From assembly GCA_009782975.1 (NCBI GenBank), contig WRIA01000039.1:1-6095 (forward strand): a stretch of DNA of 6,095 nt, given 5' to 3'. Shown piece after piece: positions 1-6,070 of the stretch (the stretch's first letter is position 1; each line of letters begins with the position of its first letter). The position numbers were made by a program, and so were the translations under genes. A model generated the notes under the pieces. That model did not search any database, was not told the DNA's origin, and worked only from the letters and a program-made list of their open reading frames with translations. Source of the DNA: Clostridiales bacterium (GTDB lineage Bacteria > Bacillota_B > Dehalobacteriia > UBA4068).

Positions 1-640
1 GAGTGTAAAGCGTTATTGCGGAACCGCCGCCGGGGGTTTTGGCGTAGTCCACCTTTATGCCCTTTGCTTCCATTATGGCCCGCAAATTGTTATAAAAATA
101 TGCCCGGTCGTTTTTTATGTAAAAATCTATGCCTTCCCTTAATATAAGCGGGCCGCCGTATTCGCCTTCTTTGCTTACGGATATGGTGCGGTCCGCGGCG
201 TTCCATTCTACCGTGCAGCCACGGGATTCAAATATAGCCCGCACAGCCAGGTCTGCCCCTTGCGCGCTTAGGGGCATCTTGTTGGGCAGCGGGTCTGCCA
301 TAACCGGCGGCCCCACAAAAACACTGTCCAAAGGGGTGTTTTTTTCCATTGTAAATGCCGTGCCGTTCAGCAGACGGGCGGATTCCCGGTCGAACTCCTC
401 TATGGCGCGTTCGTATTCCCCGTATTCCCGGCTTAAAGCCTCCAGCCGGTATAGTGCATCCGCCGCGCCCCGCCGGGCTTCCCGCAGGCAAGGGGCCATG
501 TTGCCATAGTGCAGTCCGGCGGCCAGACGCTCCGACGCGGCCAGGCAGCCTTCTTCTTCCTCCAGATAGCCGCGGGCCAGCTTGATCTTGCTCTTTAAGG
601 CCGCGCCTGCCTGCTTGTTCAAACGTATCTCGTTTGGCAC
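1..640 (-). CDS. Stalk-domain (copper amine oxidase N-like) protein with helical N-terminus, partial
   Basis: An open frame of 213 codons starts with GTG at 640 and runs off the left edge with no stop, so the C-terminus is missing. The start is supported by AAAGGAG seven bases upstream and a strong promoter further up. Residues 8-92 are charged and look helical, with a break near GLHYGN (42-47), and there is no signal peptide. After a Pro-rich linker (about 100-124), residues 129-199 resemble the stalk or copper amine oxidase N-terminal domain: AVRAIFESRGCTVEWNAADR matches the usual pattern of a helix, then G-x-x-V-E-W and an N/D-A-A strand turn, and a second half (178-199) repeats it as NDRAYFYNNLRAIMEAKG. 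Codon use (GC-rich, many ATA) matches the mnm genes, so it looks native. The helical hairpin could be a WXG100/LXG-like type VII secretion module; that is inference only, and the missing C-terminus would decide the role. The reading frame is secure, the function is unknown. Confidence 0.8.
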   Translation of the reverse strand, partial: MPNEIRLNKQAGAALKSKIKLARGYLEEEEGCLAASERLAAGLHYGNMAPCLREARRGAADALYRLEALSREYGEYERAIEEFDRESARLLNGTAFTMEKNTPLDSVFVGPPVMADPLPNKMPLSAQGADLAVRAIFESRGCTVEWNAADRTISVSKEGEYGGPLILREGIDFYIKNDRAYFYNNLRAIMEAKGIKVDYAKTPGGGSAITLYT

Positions 641-647
641 AAACGGT

Positions 648-654
648 CTCCTTT
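648..654 (-). promoter_or_regulatory. Ribosome binding site fixing the GTG start of the left-edge gene
   Basis: On the minus strand AAAGGAG lies seven bases before GTG at 640. It is the only good Shine-Dalgarno sequence in the leader. The next in-frame ATG is about 47 codons inside the protein and has no comparable site, so GTG is the chosen start. Confidence 0.8.
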
Positions 655-696
655 AAAGTGAAAAACGATCGGAACGCGGGCAACATTTTAAAACCT

Positions 697-710
697 ATTG
701 ATAATTGATA
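697..710. repeat. Tandem 7-bp direct repeat at the predicted transcription start
   Basis: ATTGATA occurs twice back to back (697-703 and 704-710, plus strand), just downstream of and touching the leftward -10 box. The position would suit an operator, but AT-rich chance repetition is possible. Confidence 0.4.
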
Positions 711-738
711 TTATAACATCATTTTAATTCTATTGCAA
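710..738 (-). promoter_or_regulatory. Strong sigma-70/sigma-A type promoter, extended -10
   Basis: Reading leftward, TTGCAA (738-733) is followed after 17 bases by a perfect TATAAT (715-710), preceded by TG at the extended -10 position (TGTTATAAT). Transcription should begin near 703, leaving a leader of roughly 60 bases before the GTG at 640. The promoter lies wholly outside the insertion sequence, whose end is at 769, so the left-edge gene does not depend on the element or on rsmG read-through. A tandem 7-bp repeat covers the predicted start point. Confidence 0.8.
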
Positions 739-768
739 GGGCATAATAGTCTATAAGCTTATTCAAAA

Positions 769-794
769 TGTAGGGTTACAATAGATATTGGACA
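769..794 (+). repeat. Left terminal inverted repeat of the IS481-type element
   Basis: These 26 bases match the reverse complement of 1816-1841 at 19 positions, including the outer six (TGTAGG) and an inner block TTGGACA. Beyond the 26 bases, a shared CAAGGAAAA block and a GGGAAA block continue the similarity further inward with small gaps, so the functional end may be about 50-60 bp. Confidence 0.8.
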
Positions 795-820
795 AAAAGG
801 TGGTCAAGGAAAAATAAATA

Positions 821-896
821 GCGGGAAAAGGACTCATGTGGTAAAGTTGAAAGTGACCAAACCCACAAAATCACCGAAAGGAGTGCCATTTCCCGC
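821..896 (+). promoter_or_regulatory. Transposase leader stem-loop overlapping the ribosome site
   Basis: GCGGGAAAAGGACTC (821-835) pairs with 881-896, which ends immediately before the ATG at 897: eight perfect pairs, one A-A mismatch, two pairs, a bulged G, then four pairs. The 45-base loop can form an inner 5-bp stem (TGTGG 837-841 with CCACA 863-867). The 3' arm includes the GAG of the AAAGGAG ribosome site (877-883) and the whole spacer to the ATG. The pairing is seen in the sequence. A role in limiting transposase translation is inferred by analogy with IS10 and IS50, where read-through RNAs hide the start site. Confidence 0.5.
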
Positions 897-1814
897 ATGA
901 AAAGCATAACACAAGACATGAGGTTTAGACAATCCCTAATCGAGTATTCTCGCAAGAATGGTGTTGCCAAGGCCGCCCGTAAATACAATAAGTCCCGCTC
1001 TTACATCTACTTCTGGCTTAACCGTTACGACGGCACTATCCAATCCTTGGCTTGCCGCTCCAAAAAACCTTACTGCCACCCGAACCAACATACCGAAACA
1101 GAACTCAAACTGATCCGCGACCATAGACGCCGCAACCCAAATCTTGGTCTCTTAGAATTTTGGTACCGGCTACAGCGCCATGGCTACACTCGTCATCCCG
1201 GCAGCCTTTACCGCGTTATGAAGCGTATGGGATACTTCTCTAAGCCTAAAGCGAAGCAGAAATATATCCCTAAACAGATGGAACAAATGACTTATCCCGG
1301 GCAAAAAGTCCAGATCGATGTTAAGTTTGTACCGCTTTCCTGCATCAGTACACCTGGTGAACGCTATTATCAATTTACTGCCATTGATGAATATTCTCGC
1401 CTCCGCTACCTGGAAGCTTTTGAAGACCATTCCACCTTCTCTGCCGCCTCTTTTCTTGTCCATGCTCAACAGTTCTTTTTAAGGCATGGTTTTGGCATCG
1501 AGACTGTACAAACAGATAATGGCTCTGAGTTCACCAACCGTTTTATCCCTCATGCCACGGAGAAACCTACTTTATTTCAGACTGTTGCTGCTCACTGTGG
1601 CATAAATCACAGACTGATACGACCATATACTCCACGACATAATGGCAAGGTTGAGCGTTCTCATCGCGAGGATGTTAAGCGTTTCTACAGCTCTCACGCG
1701 TTTTATTCTTTCAATGATTTTGCTGCCCAGCTAAGCCGCTACCTTTATCGCGCAAACCGTATCCCCATGCGTCCCCTTAATTATCTTTCCCCTATTCTTT
1801 TCCTTGCCCTCTGA
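897..1814 (+). CDS. IS481-type DDE transposase
   Basis: A 305-residue transposase that would cut and join the element's ends. Residues about 10-45 form a helix-turn-helix region (GVAKAARKYNKSRSYIYFWL) and a second helical DNA-binding segment follows (about 65-112). The integrase core of the RNase H fold occupies about 130-300. Likely catalytic residues are D141 (VQIDVKF), D207 (QTDNGSEF) and E253 (HNGKVERSHRE), and TAIDEYSR at 161-168 is a further conserved strand. The D207-E253 spacing is about ten residues longer than the classic 35, because of an insert around residues 218-230. The gene looks intact, with no frameshift or internal stop. ATG at 897 is preceded by AAAGGAG with a rather long 13-base gap; no better in-frame start is seen (ATT at 888 would be unusual). 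It stops two bases before the right inverted repeat, as is common in compact elements. Confidence 0.9.
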   Translation: MKSITQDMRFRQSLIEYSRKNGVAKAARKYNKSRSYIYFWLNRYDGTIQSLACRSKKPYCHPNQHTETELKLIRDHRRRNPNLGLLEFWYRLQRHGYTRHPGSLYRVMKRMGYFSKPKAKQKYIPKQMEQMTYPGQKVQIDVKFVPLSCISTPGERYYQFTAIDEYSRLRYLEAFEDHSTFSAASFLVHAQQFFLRHGFGIETVQTDNGSEFTNRFIPHATEKPTLFQTVAAHCGINHRLIRPYTPRHNGKVERSHREDVKRFYSSHAFYSFNDFAAQLSRYLYRANRIPMRPLNYLSPILFLAL

Positions 1815-1815
1815 C

Positions 1816-1841
1816 TGTCCAACATGTTTGACAATCCTACA
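1816..1841 (-). repeat. Right terminal inverted repeat of the IS481-type element
   Basis: Reverse-complement partner of 769-794 (19 of 26 positions), starting one base after the transposase stop codon and ending in CCTACA. It carries the conserved TGTCCAA inner block. Confidence 0.8.
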
Positions 1842-1891
1842 GTAAGAAGCAGGGGTGTAAAAAGTGTGGAACGGTAAGTAAAAATAGCTGA

Positions 1892-1907
1892 TGTTTCACG
1901 TGAAACA
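1892..1907. other. parS: parS site 1 (ParB/Spo0J centromere)
   Basis: TGTTTCACGTGAAACA is a perfect match to the Bacillota parS consensus TGTTNCACGTGAAACA, and the palindrome extends one base each side (1891-1908). ParB (Spo0J) loads here and spreads as a clamp on neighbouring DNA, and with ParA (Soj) and SMC it organises and separates newly replicated origins. Location next to rsmG is typical of the origin-proximal region. The parA/parB genes are not in the window. Confidence 0.95.
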
Positions 1908-1923
1908 TTGATTTGGGGCGGGA

Positions 1924-1939
1924 TGTTTCACGTGAAACA
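1924..1939. other. parS: parS site 2 (ParB/Spo0J centromere)
   Basis: An identical perfect 16-bp parS, 32 bp from the first copy (about three helical turns, so both would face the same side of the DNA). It lies 15 bp beyond the rsmG stop codon. The match between copies covers 20 bases (1890-1909 and 1922-1941), slightly beyond the palindrome itself. Confidence 0.95.
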
Positions 1940-1954
1940 TTAGCCAAAATATCA

Positions 1955-2698
1955 TTACAGCGGTCTTTTTTCCGGCATACCGGCGCGGCGGGGATATTTG
2001 TTTGGCGTGGGTGTTATCTTGCGATAACTGGCAATAACGCGCTTTTCCCCGTCCGGTAAAGTAAATTCCCGCTTATTGCAAACTTGCGCCCCTAAAACTG
2101 CCAAAGCGTTGGCGGAGGCTATTTCCTCCTCTGCAAGCGCCGGGCCTTTGGCGGCAAAAAATATCCCGCCCTCCGCCAAAAGTGGCAGGGCATATTCCAG
2201 AAGCACCGGCAAAGCGGCCACAGCCCGCGCCGTTACCAAAGCGCATTGCCCGCGCAATTCCGGTTCATGTCCGGCAGCTTCCGCCCGCAAGGGCAAGGCG
2301 CGGGCATTTTTTATATGCAGCTCCTCTATGCACAGGCGCAAAAAATCGCATTTTTTGCCAGTGGCTTCCAGCAGCAGCCAACTGCTTTCAGGCCAAGCCA
2401 AGGCCAAAACTAAGCCGGGGAAGCCCGCGCCGCTGCCGATATCTGCCGCCAAAACGGAGGCGGATCCTTGTATCCGGTTCTTCTCCAAAACTTCCCGCGC
2501 CAAAGGCAGCAAAAGCAGACAATCCAGATAATGCTTAAGCGCTGCCTCACGCTCATCCCGTATGGCGGTCAGGTTGAACCTTTTAGCATGATCCGCCACC
2601 AGCCGCCAATGAGCCTCCAGCGCAGACGGTATGCTAGCCTCAATCTCCAAACCCAGCGCAAAGAGGCCGGATAACAGGGTATCCGCAAAAACTGTCAT
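1955..2698 (-). CDS. rsmG: 16S rRNA (guanine-527-N7)-methyltransferase RsmG (GidB)
   Basis: This 247-residue cytoplasmic enzyme uses S-adenosylmethionine to methylate N7 of G527 in the 530 loop of 16S rRNA; in other bacteria its loss gives low-level streptomycin resistance. Visible family motifs are FNLTAIRD (41-48), the SAM-binding glycine loop DIGSGAGFPG (86-95), the acidic strand end E111 followed by KKCDFL, VTARAVA (155-161), AAKG (182-185) and the conserved basic tail TPNKYPRRAGMPEKRPL (231-247). Length is close to B. subtilis RsmG (239). An in-frame ORF extends upstream to 2797, but that part lies inside mnmG. The ATG at 2698 has GGAG eight bases upstream and overlaps the mnmG stop as ATGA, so translation is probably coupled. 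It is the last gene of the mnmE-mnmG-rsmG unit; two parS sites follow the stop. Confidence 0.96.
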   Translation of the reverse strand: MTVFADTLLSGLFALGLEIEASIPSALEAHWRLVADHAKRFNLTAIRDEREAALKHYLDCLLLLPLAREVLEKNRIQGSASVLAADIGSGAGFPGLVLALAWPESSWLLLEATGKKCDFLRLCIEELHIKNARALPLRAEAAGHEPELRGQCALVTARAVAALPVLLEYALPLLAEGGIFFAAKGPALAEEEIASANALAVLGAQVCNKREFTLPDGEKRVIASYRKITPTPNKYPRRAGMPEKRPL

Positions 2699-4578
2699 CT
2701 TTTCTTCTCCAGATATATAAGCAGCACATTGATATCCGCCGGGGAAACCCCGCTGATGCGGCCCGCCTGCCCTATGGAAACAGGGCGCAGCCTGCAAAGC
2801 TTCTGTAGCCCCTCGCTGGAAAGGCCGTACACCTCGTTGTAATCTATATCCGCGGGCAACAGCTTTTCCTCCAAACGCTTAAAGCGCTGCACCTGCTCTC
2901 GTTGCTTGGCTATATATCCTTCATATTTTATGGAAATCTCCACCTGCTCGGCAACCTGGGAGCTTACCGGTACGGGCGGCGGAAATATCTCCGCTATCCG
3001 CTCGTAAGTGAATTCCGGGCGCTTTAAAAGCGTGACCAGTGTAAGCTCCCGCAATGGCTCTATGCCCCAAGCGACCAGCTCCGCCTGCTTGGGATGACAG
3101 GCATTTAAACGGGCTGTTTCCTGCTTCAACTGCTCTTGCTTGGCGCAAAACACTTCCCAGCGATCTTTATCCACCAGCCCGGCCTTATAGCCCCTTTCGC
3201 ACAGGCGCAAGTCGGCGTTATCCTGCCGCAACAGCAGGCGATATTCGGCCCTGGAAGTAAAAAGGCGGTAAGGTTCCTCCGTGCCTTTAGTAACCAGGTC
3301 GTCCACCAGTACGCCCAGATATGCCTCATCCCGGGAAAAAAGCAGCGGTTCCAAACCCAAAGCCTTGGCCGCCGCGTTGGCCCCTGCCAGCAGTCCCTGG
3401 CCCGCAGCCTCCTCGTAGCCGGAGGTGCCGTTTATTTGCCCTGCCATAAAAAGGCCGCCTATCCCTTTGTGTTCTAAAGTTGGCTTTAGCTGCAAAGGGT
3501 CTATACAATCATACTCTATGGCATAGGCCGGGCGTATAAGCACGGCCCGCGTAAGCCCCTTGATGGAGCGCAAAAACTCCACCTGTACCTCTTCGGGCAG
3601 GGAGGAGGACATCCCCTGCACATAATACTCCCGTCCTCCCTCGCCTTCCGGCTCCAGGAACATCTGATGGGAATCGCGCTGGGCAAAACGTACCACCTTA
3701 TCCTCTATGGAGGGGCAGTAACGCGGCCCCACGCCTTCTATAACACCGGAATAAAGGGGGGCGCGGTGCAGGTTGGCGCGGATGATATCATGAGTACGGC
3801 TGTTGGTATAGGTCAGCCAGCAGGGCATACTGGGGCGGTCAAATTCTCCTTCCCGGGTAAGATAAGAAAAATAAAGGCCGCGCTCCCCCGGCTGGCAGAC
3901 GGTTTGATCAAAATCGATACTGCGGGAATCCAGACGCGCCGGGGTGCCGGTCTTGAAGCGGCGCATGGGCAGGCCCAGCTCCCGCAAGCTAGCGCCTAAA
4001 GGCAGGGCCGGGGGATAACCAAGCGGGCCGGAGGGATAAGCCGCCTCGCCGATGATCACTCGGCCGTTAAGGTAAGTGCCGCTGCAAACGACAATGTTGG
4101 GCGCGGCAAAGGCGGCTCCGCTGGTGGTAGCGCAACCTGCCACAGTACCGTCATCTGCCAGCAACAATCCACTTACCTCTCCCTGACGCAGATCCAGGCC
4201 CTCCTGCTTTTCCAAGCAACAGCGCATAAGCCTTTGATAAAGCGCTTTATCTATCTGCGCGCGCAAAGCCTGTACTGCTGGGCCCTTGCCGGTATTCAGC
4301 CGCCGTACCTGTATCTGGGCCGCGTCCGTTATCCGTGCCATTGCACCGCCCAAGGCGTCTATTTCCCGCACCAGCACACTTTTAGCCGGTCCGCCGATAG
4401 CAGGGTTACAGGGGGCCAAAGCCGTGGCTTCCGGGCTCATGGTTATAAGCAGTGTGCGCGCATTCAGGCGCGCCGCAGCAAGGGCCGCCTCGCAACCGGC
4501 ATGGCCCGCGCCTACAACTATCACATCATATTGTCCGGCCCGATATTGTTGCGGCGCCAACGGCGGTAAACCATTCAT
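2695..4578 (-). CDS. mnmG: tRNA uridine-5-carboxymethylaminomethyl modification enzyme MnmG (GidA)
   Basis: MnmG is the FAD/NADH-dependent partner of MnmE. Together they install the (carboxymethyl)aminomethyl group at C5 of wobble uridine-34 in tRNAs reading NNA/NNG codons, using methylene-tetrahydrofolate and glycine or ammonium. The 627 residues match the usual length (about 629). The Rossmann FAD motif is VVGAGHAGCE (21-30); CNPAIGG lies at 57-63, RRFKTGTPAR at 206-215, GidA signature 1 at GPRYCPSIEDKVVR (284-297), signature 2 within 379-402 (AGQINGTSGYEEAAGQG), and TSRAEYRLLLRQDNADLRL at 441-459. The C-terminal helical region, with YEGYI (552-556), normally docks MnmE and tRNA. The start at 4578 has GGAG nine bases upstream. 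The N-terminus is about 16 residues before the FAD strand, slightly longer than typical. It follows mnmE by 22 bases and overlaps rsmG by four. No defect is seen. Confidence 0.97.
   Translation of the reverse strand: MNGLPPLAPQQYRAGQYDVIVVGAGHAGCEAALAAARLNARTLLITMSPEATALAPCNPAIGGPAKSVLVREIDALGGAMARITDAAQIQVRRLNTGKGPAVQALRAQIDKALYQRLMRCCLEKQEGLDLRQGEVSGLLLADDGTVAGCATTSGAAFAAPNIVVCSGTYLNGRVIIGEAAYPSGPLGYPPALPLGASLRELGLPMRRFKTGTPARLDSRSIDFDQTVCQPGERGLYFSYLTREGEFDRPSMPCWLTYTNSRTHDIIRANLHRAPLYSGVIEGVGPRYCPSIEDKVVRFAQRDSHQMFLEPEGEGGREYYVQGMSSSLPEEVQVEFLRSIKGLTRAVLIRPAYAIEYDCIDPLQLKPTLEHKGIGGLFMAGQINGTSGYEEAAGQGLLAGANAAAKALGLEPLLFSRDEAYLGVLVDDLVTKGTEEPYRLFTSRAEYRLLLRQDNADLRLCERGYKAGLVDKDRWEVFCAKQEQLKQETARLNACHPKQAELVAWGIEPLRELTLVTLLKRPEFTYERIAEIFPPPVPVSSQVAEQVEISIKYEGYIAKQREQVQRFKRLEEKLLPADIDYNEVYGLSSEGLQKLCRLRPVSIGQAGRISGVSPADINVLLIYLEKKR
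2707..2710 (-). promoter_or_regulatory. Ribosome binding site that fixes the rsmG start
   Basis: GGAG, formed by the last codons of mnmG, lies eight bases before the rsmG ATG at 2698. Together with the ATGA overlap it excludes the longer upstream starts and points to translational coupling. Confidence 0.7.
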
Positions 4579-4600
4579 GCGCGCTTTCTCCTGACCATTC

Positions 4601-5998
4601 TTATTTACCCAAGCAAAAATTAGCGAAAATATTGGTCAAAACCTCTTCGCTTGCGGTTTTGCCGCTGATCTCACCCAAAGCCTGATAAGCATTCTCCATA
4701 TCTATGGCCGCCATATCCGGGGTAAGACCGGATAACAAAGCGGTCTCCGCGTCAGCCAGGGCCGCGTCAGCCCGCATCAACGCCTGCTGATGGCGAATAT
4801 TGTTAAGCAGCGGTTCCCGGCCCTCCTCCCCAAACCCGGATAAGGCCTTAGCTTTGATCTTCATTAAAAGCTCCTCTATACCCGACCCTGTTTTAGCCGA
4901 AATAACGACGATATCATCGGCGGGGCAAATTTTTGTATATTCCCCAAGGCGCGCCGCGGTATCCCGGATATCAAGCAGATCAGCCTTATTCAGCAGCAGC
5001 AAGCGGTTTTCCGGTACCGGCCGCGCCAGCAGTTCCCGTGCGGTATTATCCAGCCCCTCTGTGCCATCGGTCACTATCAGCGCCAACTGAGCCGCGGCAA
5101 AGGCAGTGCGGCTGCGCTCTATGCCTTGGGTCTCCGCCTCCGAAAGCTCCGTTGTTTCCCTTAAGCCCGCCGTATCATAAAGCAACAAGGGCAGGCCATC
5201 CACATTCAGCGCTTCTTCTATAATATCCCGTGTTGTACCAGCTTCGGCGGTAACTATAGCCCGATCCGCATGCAACAGGCGATTAAGCAGGCTGGATTTG
5301 CCCACATTACCGGCACCGGCCAGAACCACAGCCAAGCCCTCCCTATAAATGCGCCCGGCATCTGCCCCTGCCAGCAAAGCAGCGGTCTGCTGCCGCAAAG
5401 CCGCTAAAGGCGGCAAAAGATTCTCCGCTTCCGGGGCGTCCGCATCCTCCGGAAAATCTACACCCACTGTAATACTGGCCAGAATATCAAGTATTTCTTG
5501 CTCCAACGGGGCCAACCGGCTGCTTAAGGAGCCATGTAACTGCTCCAGCGCCATTCGGGCCGCCTTGGAGGTCTTGGCGTTTACCAGATCGGCCACCGCC
5601 TCGGCTTCATCCAGGGAAAGGGCGCCGTTAAGAAAAGCGCGCAGGGTGAATTCGCCCCTTTCGGCCAAGCGTGCCCCGGCGGCAAGGCAGGCCGCCAGCA
5701 CCCCAAAAAGCACCGCCGGGCCGCCATGACAATGCAGTTCCGCCACCTGCTCTTTAGTATAGGAATGAGGCGCGCGCATCAGTACAGCCAGCGCCTCGTC
5801 CAGCACCAAACCGCTTTTAGGCTCTATCACCTGCCCAAAATATAAATGGTGGCTCTGCCAGGGCGTTTTGGCTTGATAAGGCTTAAACAAAGCGGAAAGA
5901 ATCTCAGGGGCCTTATTTCCGCTTATGCGTATAATGCCAACACCGCCCGAACCAGCCGGTGTTGCGATAGCCGCTATTGTATCTTCATTAGTAAGCAT
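4601..5998 (-). CDS. mnmE: tRNA uridine-5-carboxymethylaminomethyl modification GTPase MnmE (TrmE)
   Basis: MnmE is a potassium-activated dimeric GTPase that binds a folate one-carbon donor and works in a complex with MnmG on tRNA wobble uridines. At 465 residues it is near the family length (454-459). The N-terminal folate-binding domain begins DTIAAIATPAGSGGVGIIR (6-24) and includes ELHCHGGP (87-94). A helical domain contains GEFTLRAFLNGALSLDEAEA (115-134). The inserted G domain carries G1 GAGNVGKSS (228-236) with the potassium-binding Asn231, G2 TTRD (255-258), G3 DTAGLRET (275-282), G4 NKAD (337-340) and G5 SAK (367-369). The C-terminal FCLGK contains the catalytic-type Cys (462). One oddity is Gly where G1 normally has Pro (GxPN). 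The ATG at 5998 has only a weak AGGT upstream, but the N-terminus aligns with the family. It is the first gene of the unit. Confidence 0.97.
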   Translation of the reverse strand: MLTNEDTIAAIATPAGSGGVGIIRISGNKAPEILSALFKPYQAKTPWQSHHLYFGQVIEPKSGLVLDEALAVLMRAPHSYTKEQVAELHCHGGPAVLFGVLAACLAAGARLAERGEFTLRAFLNGALSLDEAEAVADLVNAKTSKAARMALEQLHGSLSSRLAPLEQEILDILASITVGVDFPEDADAPEAENLLPPLAALRQQTAALLAGADAGRIYREGLAVVLAGAGNVGKSSLLNRLLHADRAIVTAEAGTTRDIIEEALNVDGLPLLLYDTAGLRETTELSEAETQGIERSRTAFAAAQLALIVTDGTEGLDNTARELLARPVPENRLLLLNKADLLDIRDTAARLGEYTKICPADDIVVISAKTGSGIEELLMKIKAKALSGFGEEGREPLLNNIRHQQALMRADAALADAETALLSGLTPDMAAIDMENAYQALGEISGKTASEEVLTNIFANFCLGK

Positions 5999-6050
5999 AG
6001 CATCTACCTGCCAGTTAAGTTCTATGTGATGTTTCCTGCCTCTAACAATA
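5999..6050 (-). promoter_or_regulatory. mnmE leader with a weak candidate promoter
   Basis: Leftward, TTGTTA (6048-6043) is followed after 16 bases by CATAGA (6026-6021), a poor -35/-10 pair about 20 bases before the mnmE ATG. AGGT (6009-6006) is the only ribosome-site-like sequence. The promoter call is speculative; the unit may also be transcribed from further upstream past the hairpin. Confidence 0.25.
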
Positions 6051-6070
6051 AGGGGCGGAAATCCGCCCCT
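6051..6070 (-). terminator. GC-rich hairpin, probable (bidirectional) rho-independent terminator
   Basis: AGGGGCGGA and TCCGCCCCT form a perfect 9-bp stem around two bases (realistically 8 bp with a 4-base loop). Leftward it is followed by TTATTGTT, and rightward by CTGATTTTTA, so either direction has a T-rich tail. Leftward it would end the gene upstream of mnmE (in relatives usually khpB/jag) and separate it from the mnm unit. Confidence 0.6.

Larger units (their letters stand above)
769..1841 (+). mobile_element. Complete IS481-type insertion sequence, 1073 bp
   Basis: The element is bounded by imperfect terminal inverted repeats that begin TGTAGG and end CCTACA, and it carries one intact transposase gene in the plus orientation, opposite to the host genes. 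It is less GC-rich than its neighbours, fitting acquisition. The two flanks (CAAAA on the left, GTAAG on the right) share no direct repeat, so no target duplication is visible. It sits about 50 bp from the first parS site and divides rsmG/parS from the left-edge gene. Family assignment rests on the transposase motifs and the TGT...ACA ends; a search against an insertion-sequence database would confirm it. Confidence 0.85.

Noticed and set aside
228..686. A 152-residue minus-strand frame starting at 686.
   Set aside because: It is out of frame with the GTG-started gene over the same DNA, has Arg/Gly-rich composition, and lacks the ribosome site and stalk-like motif that support the other frame.
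759..768. Possible target duplication at the left end of the insertion sequence.
   Set aside because: The left flank (TTATTCAAAA) and right flank (GTAAGAAGCA) share no direct repeat at the element boundaries.
1842..1890. DnaA-box-like words on the minus strand between the insertion sequence and parS (TTTTACACC, CGTTCCACA).
   Set aside because: The first differs from TTWTNCACA at one position and the second at three; two weak matches with no AT-rich unwinding region do not support an origin here.
2076..2538. Long plus-strand open frames opposite rsmG, mnmG and mnmE.
   Set aside because: They are antisense shadows of GC-rich genes, with low-complexity Ala/Pro/Ser/Arg-rich products and no ribosome sites or family motifs.
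2698..2797. A longer rsmG start at 2797.
   Set aside because: The extra 33 residues overlap the mnmG coding sequence, are unlike RsmG N-termini, and the ATGA-overlap start has a well-placed GGAG.
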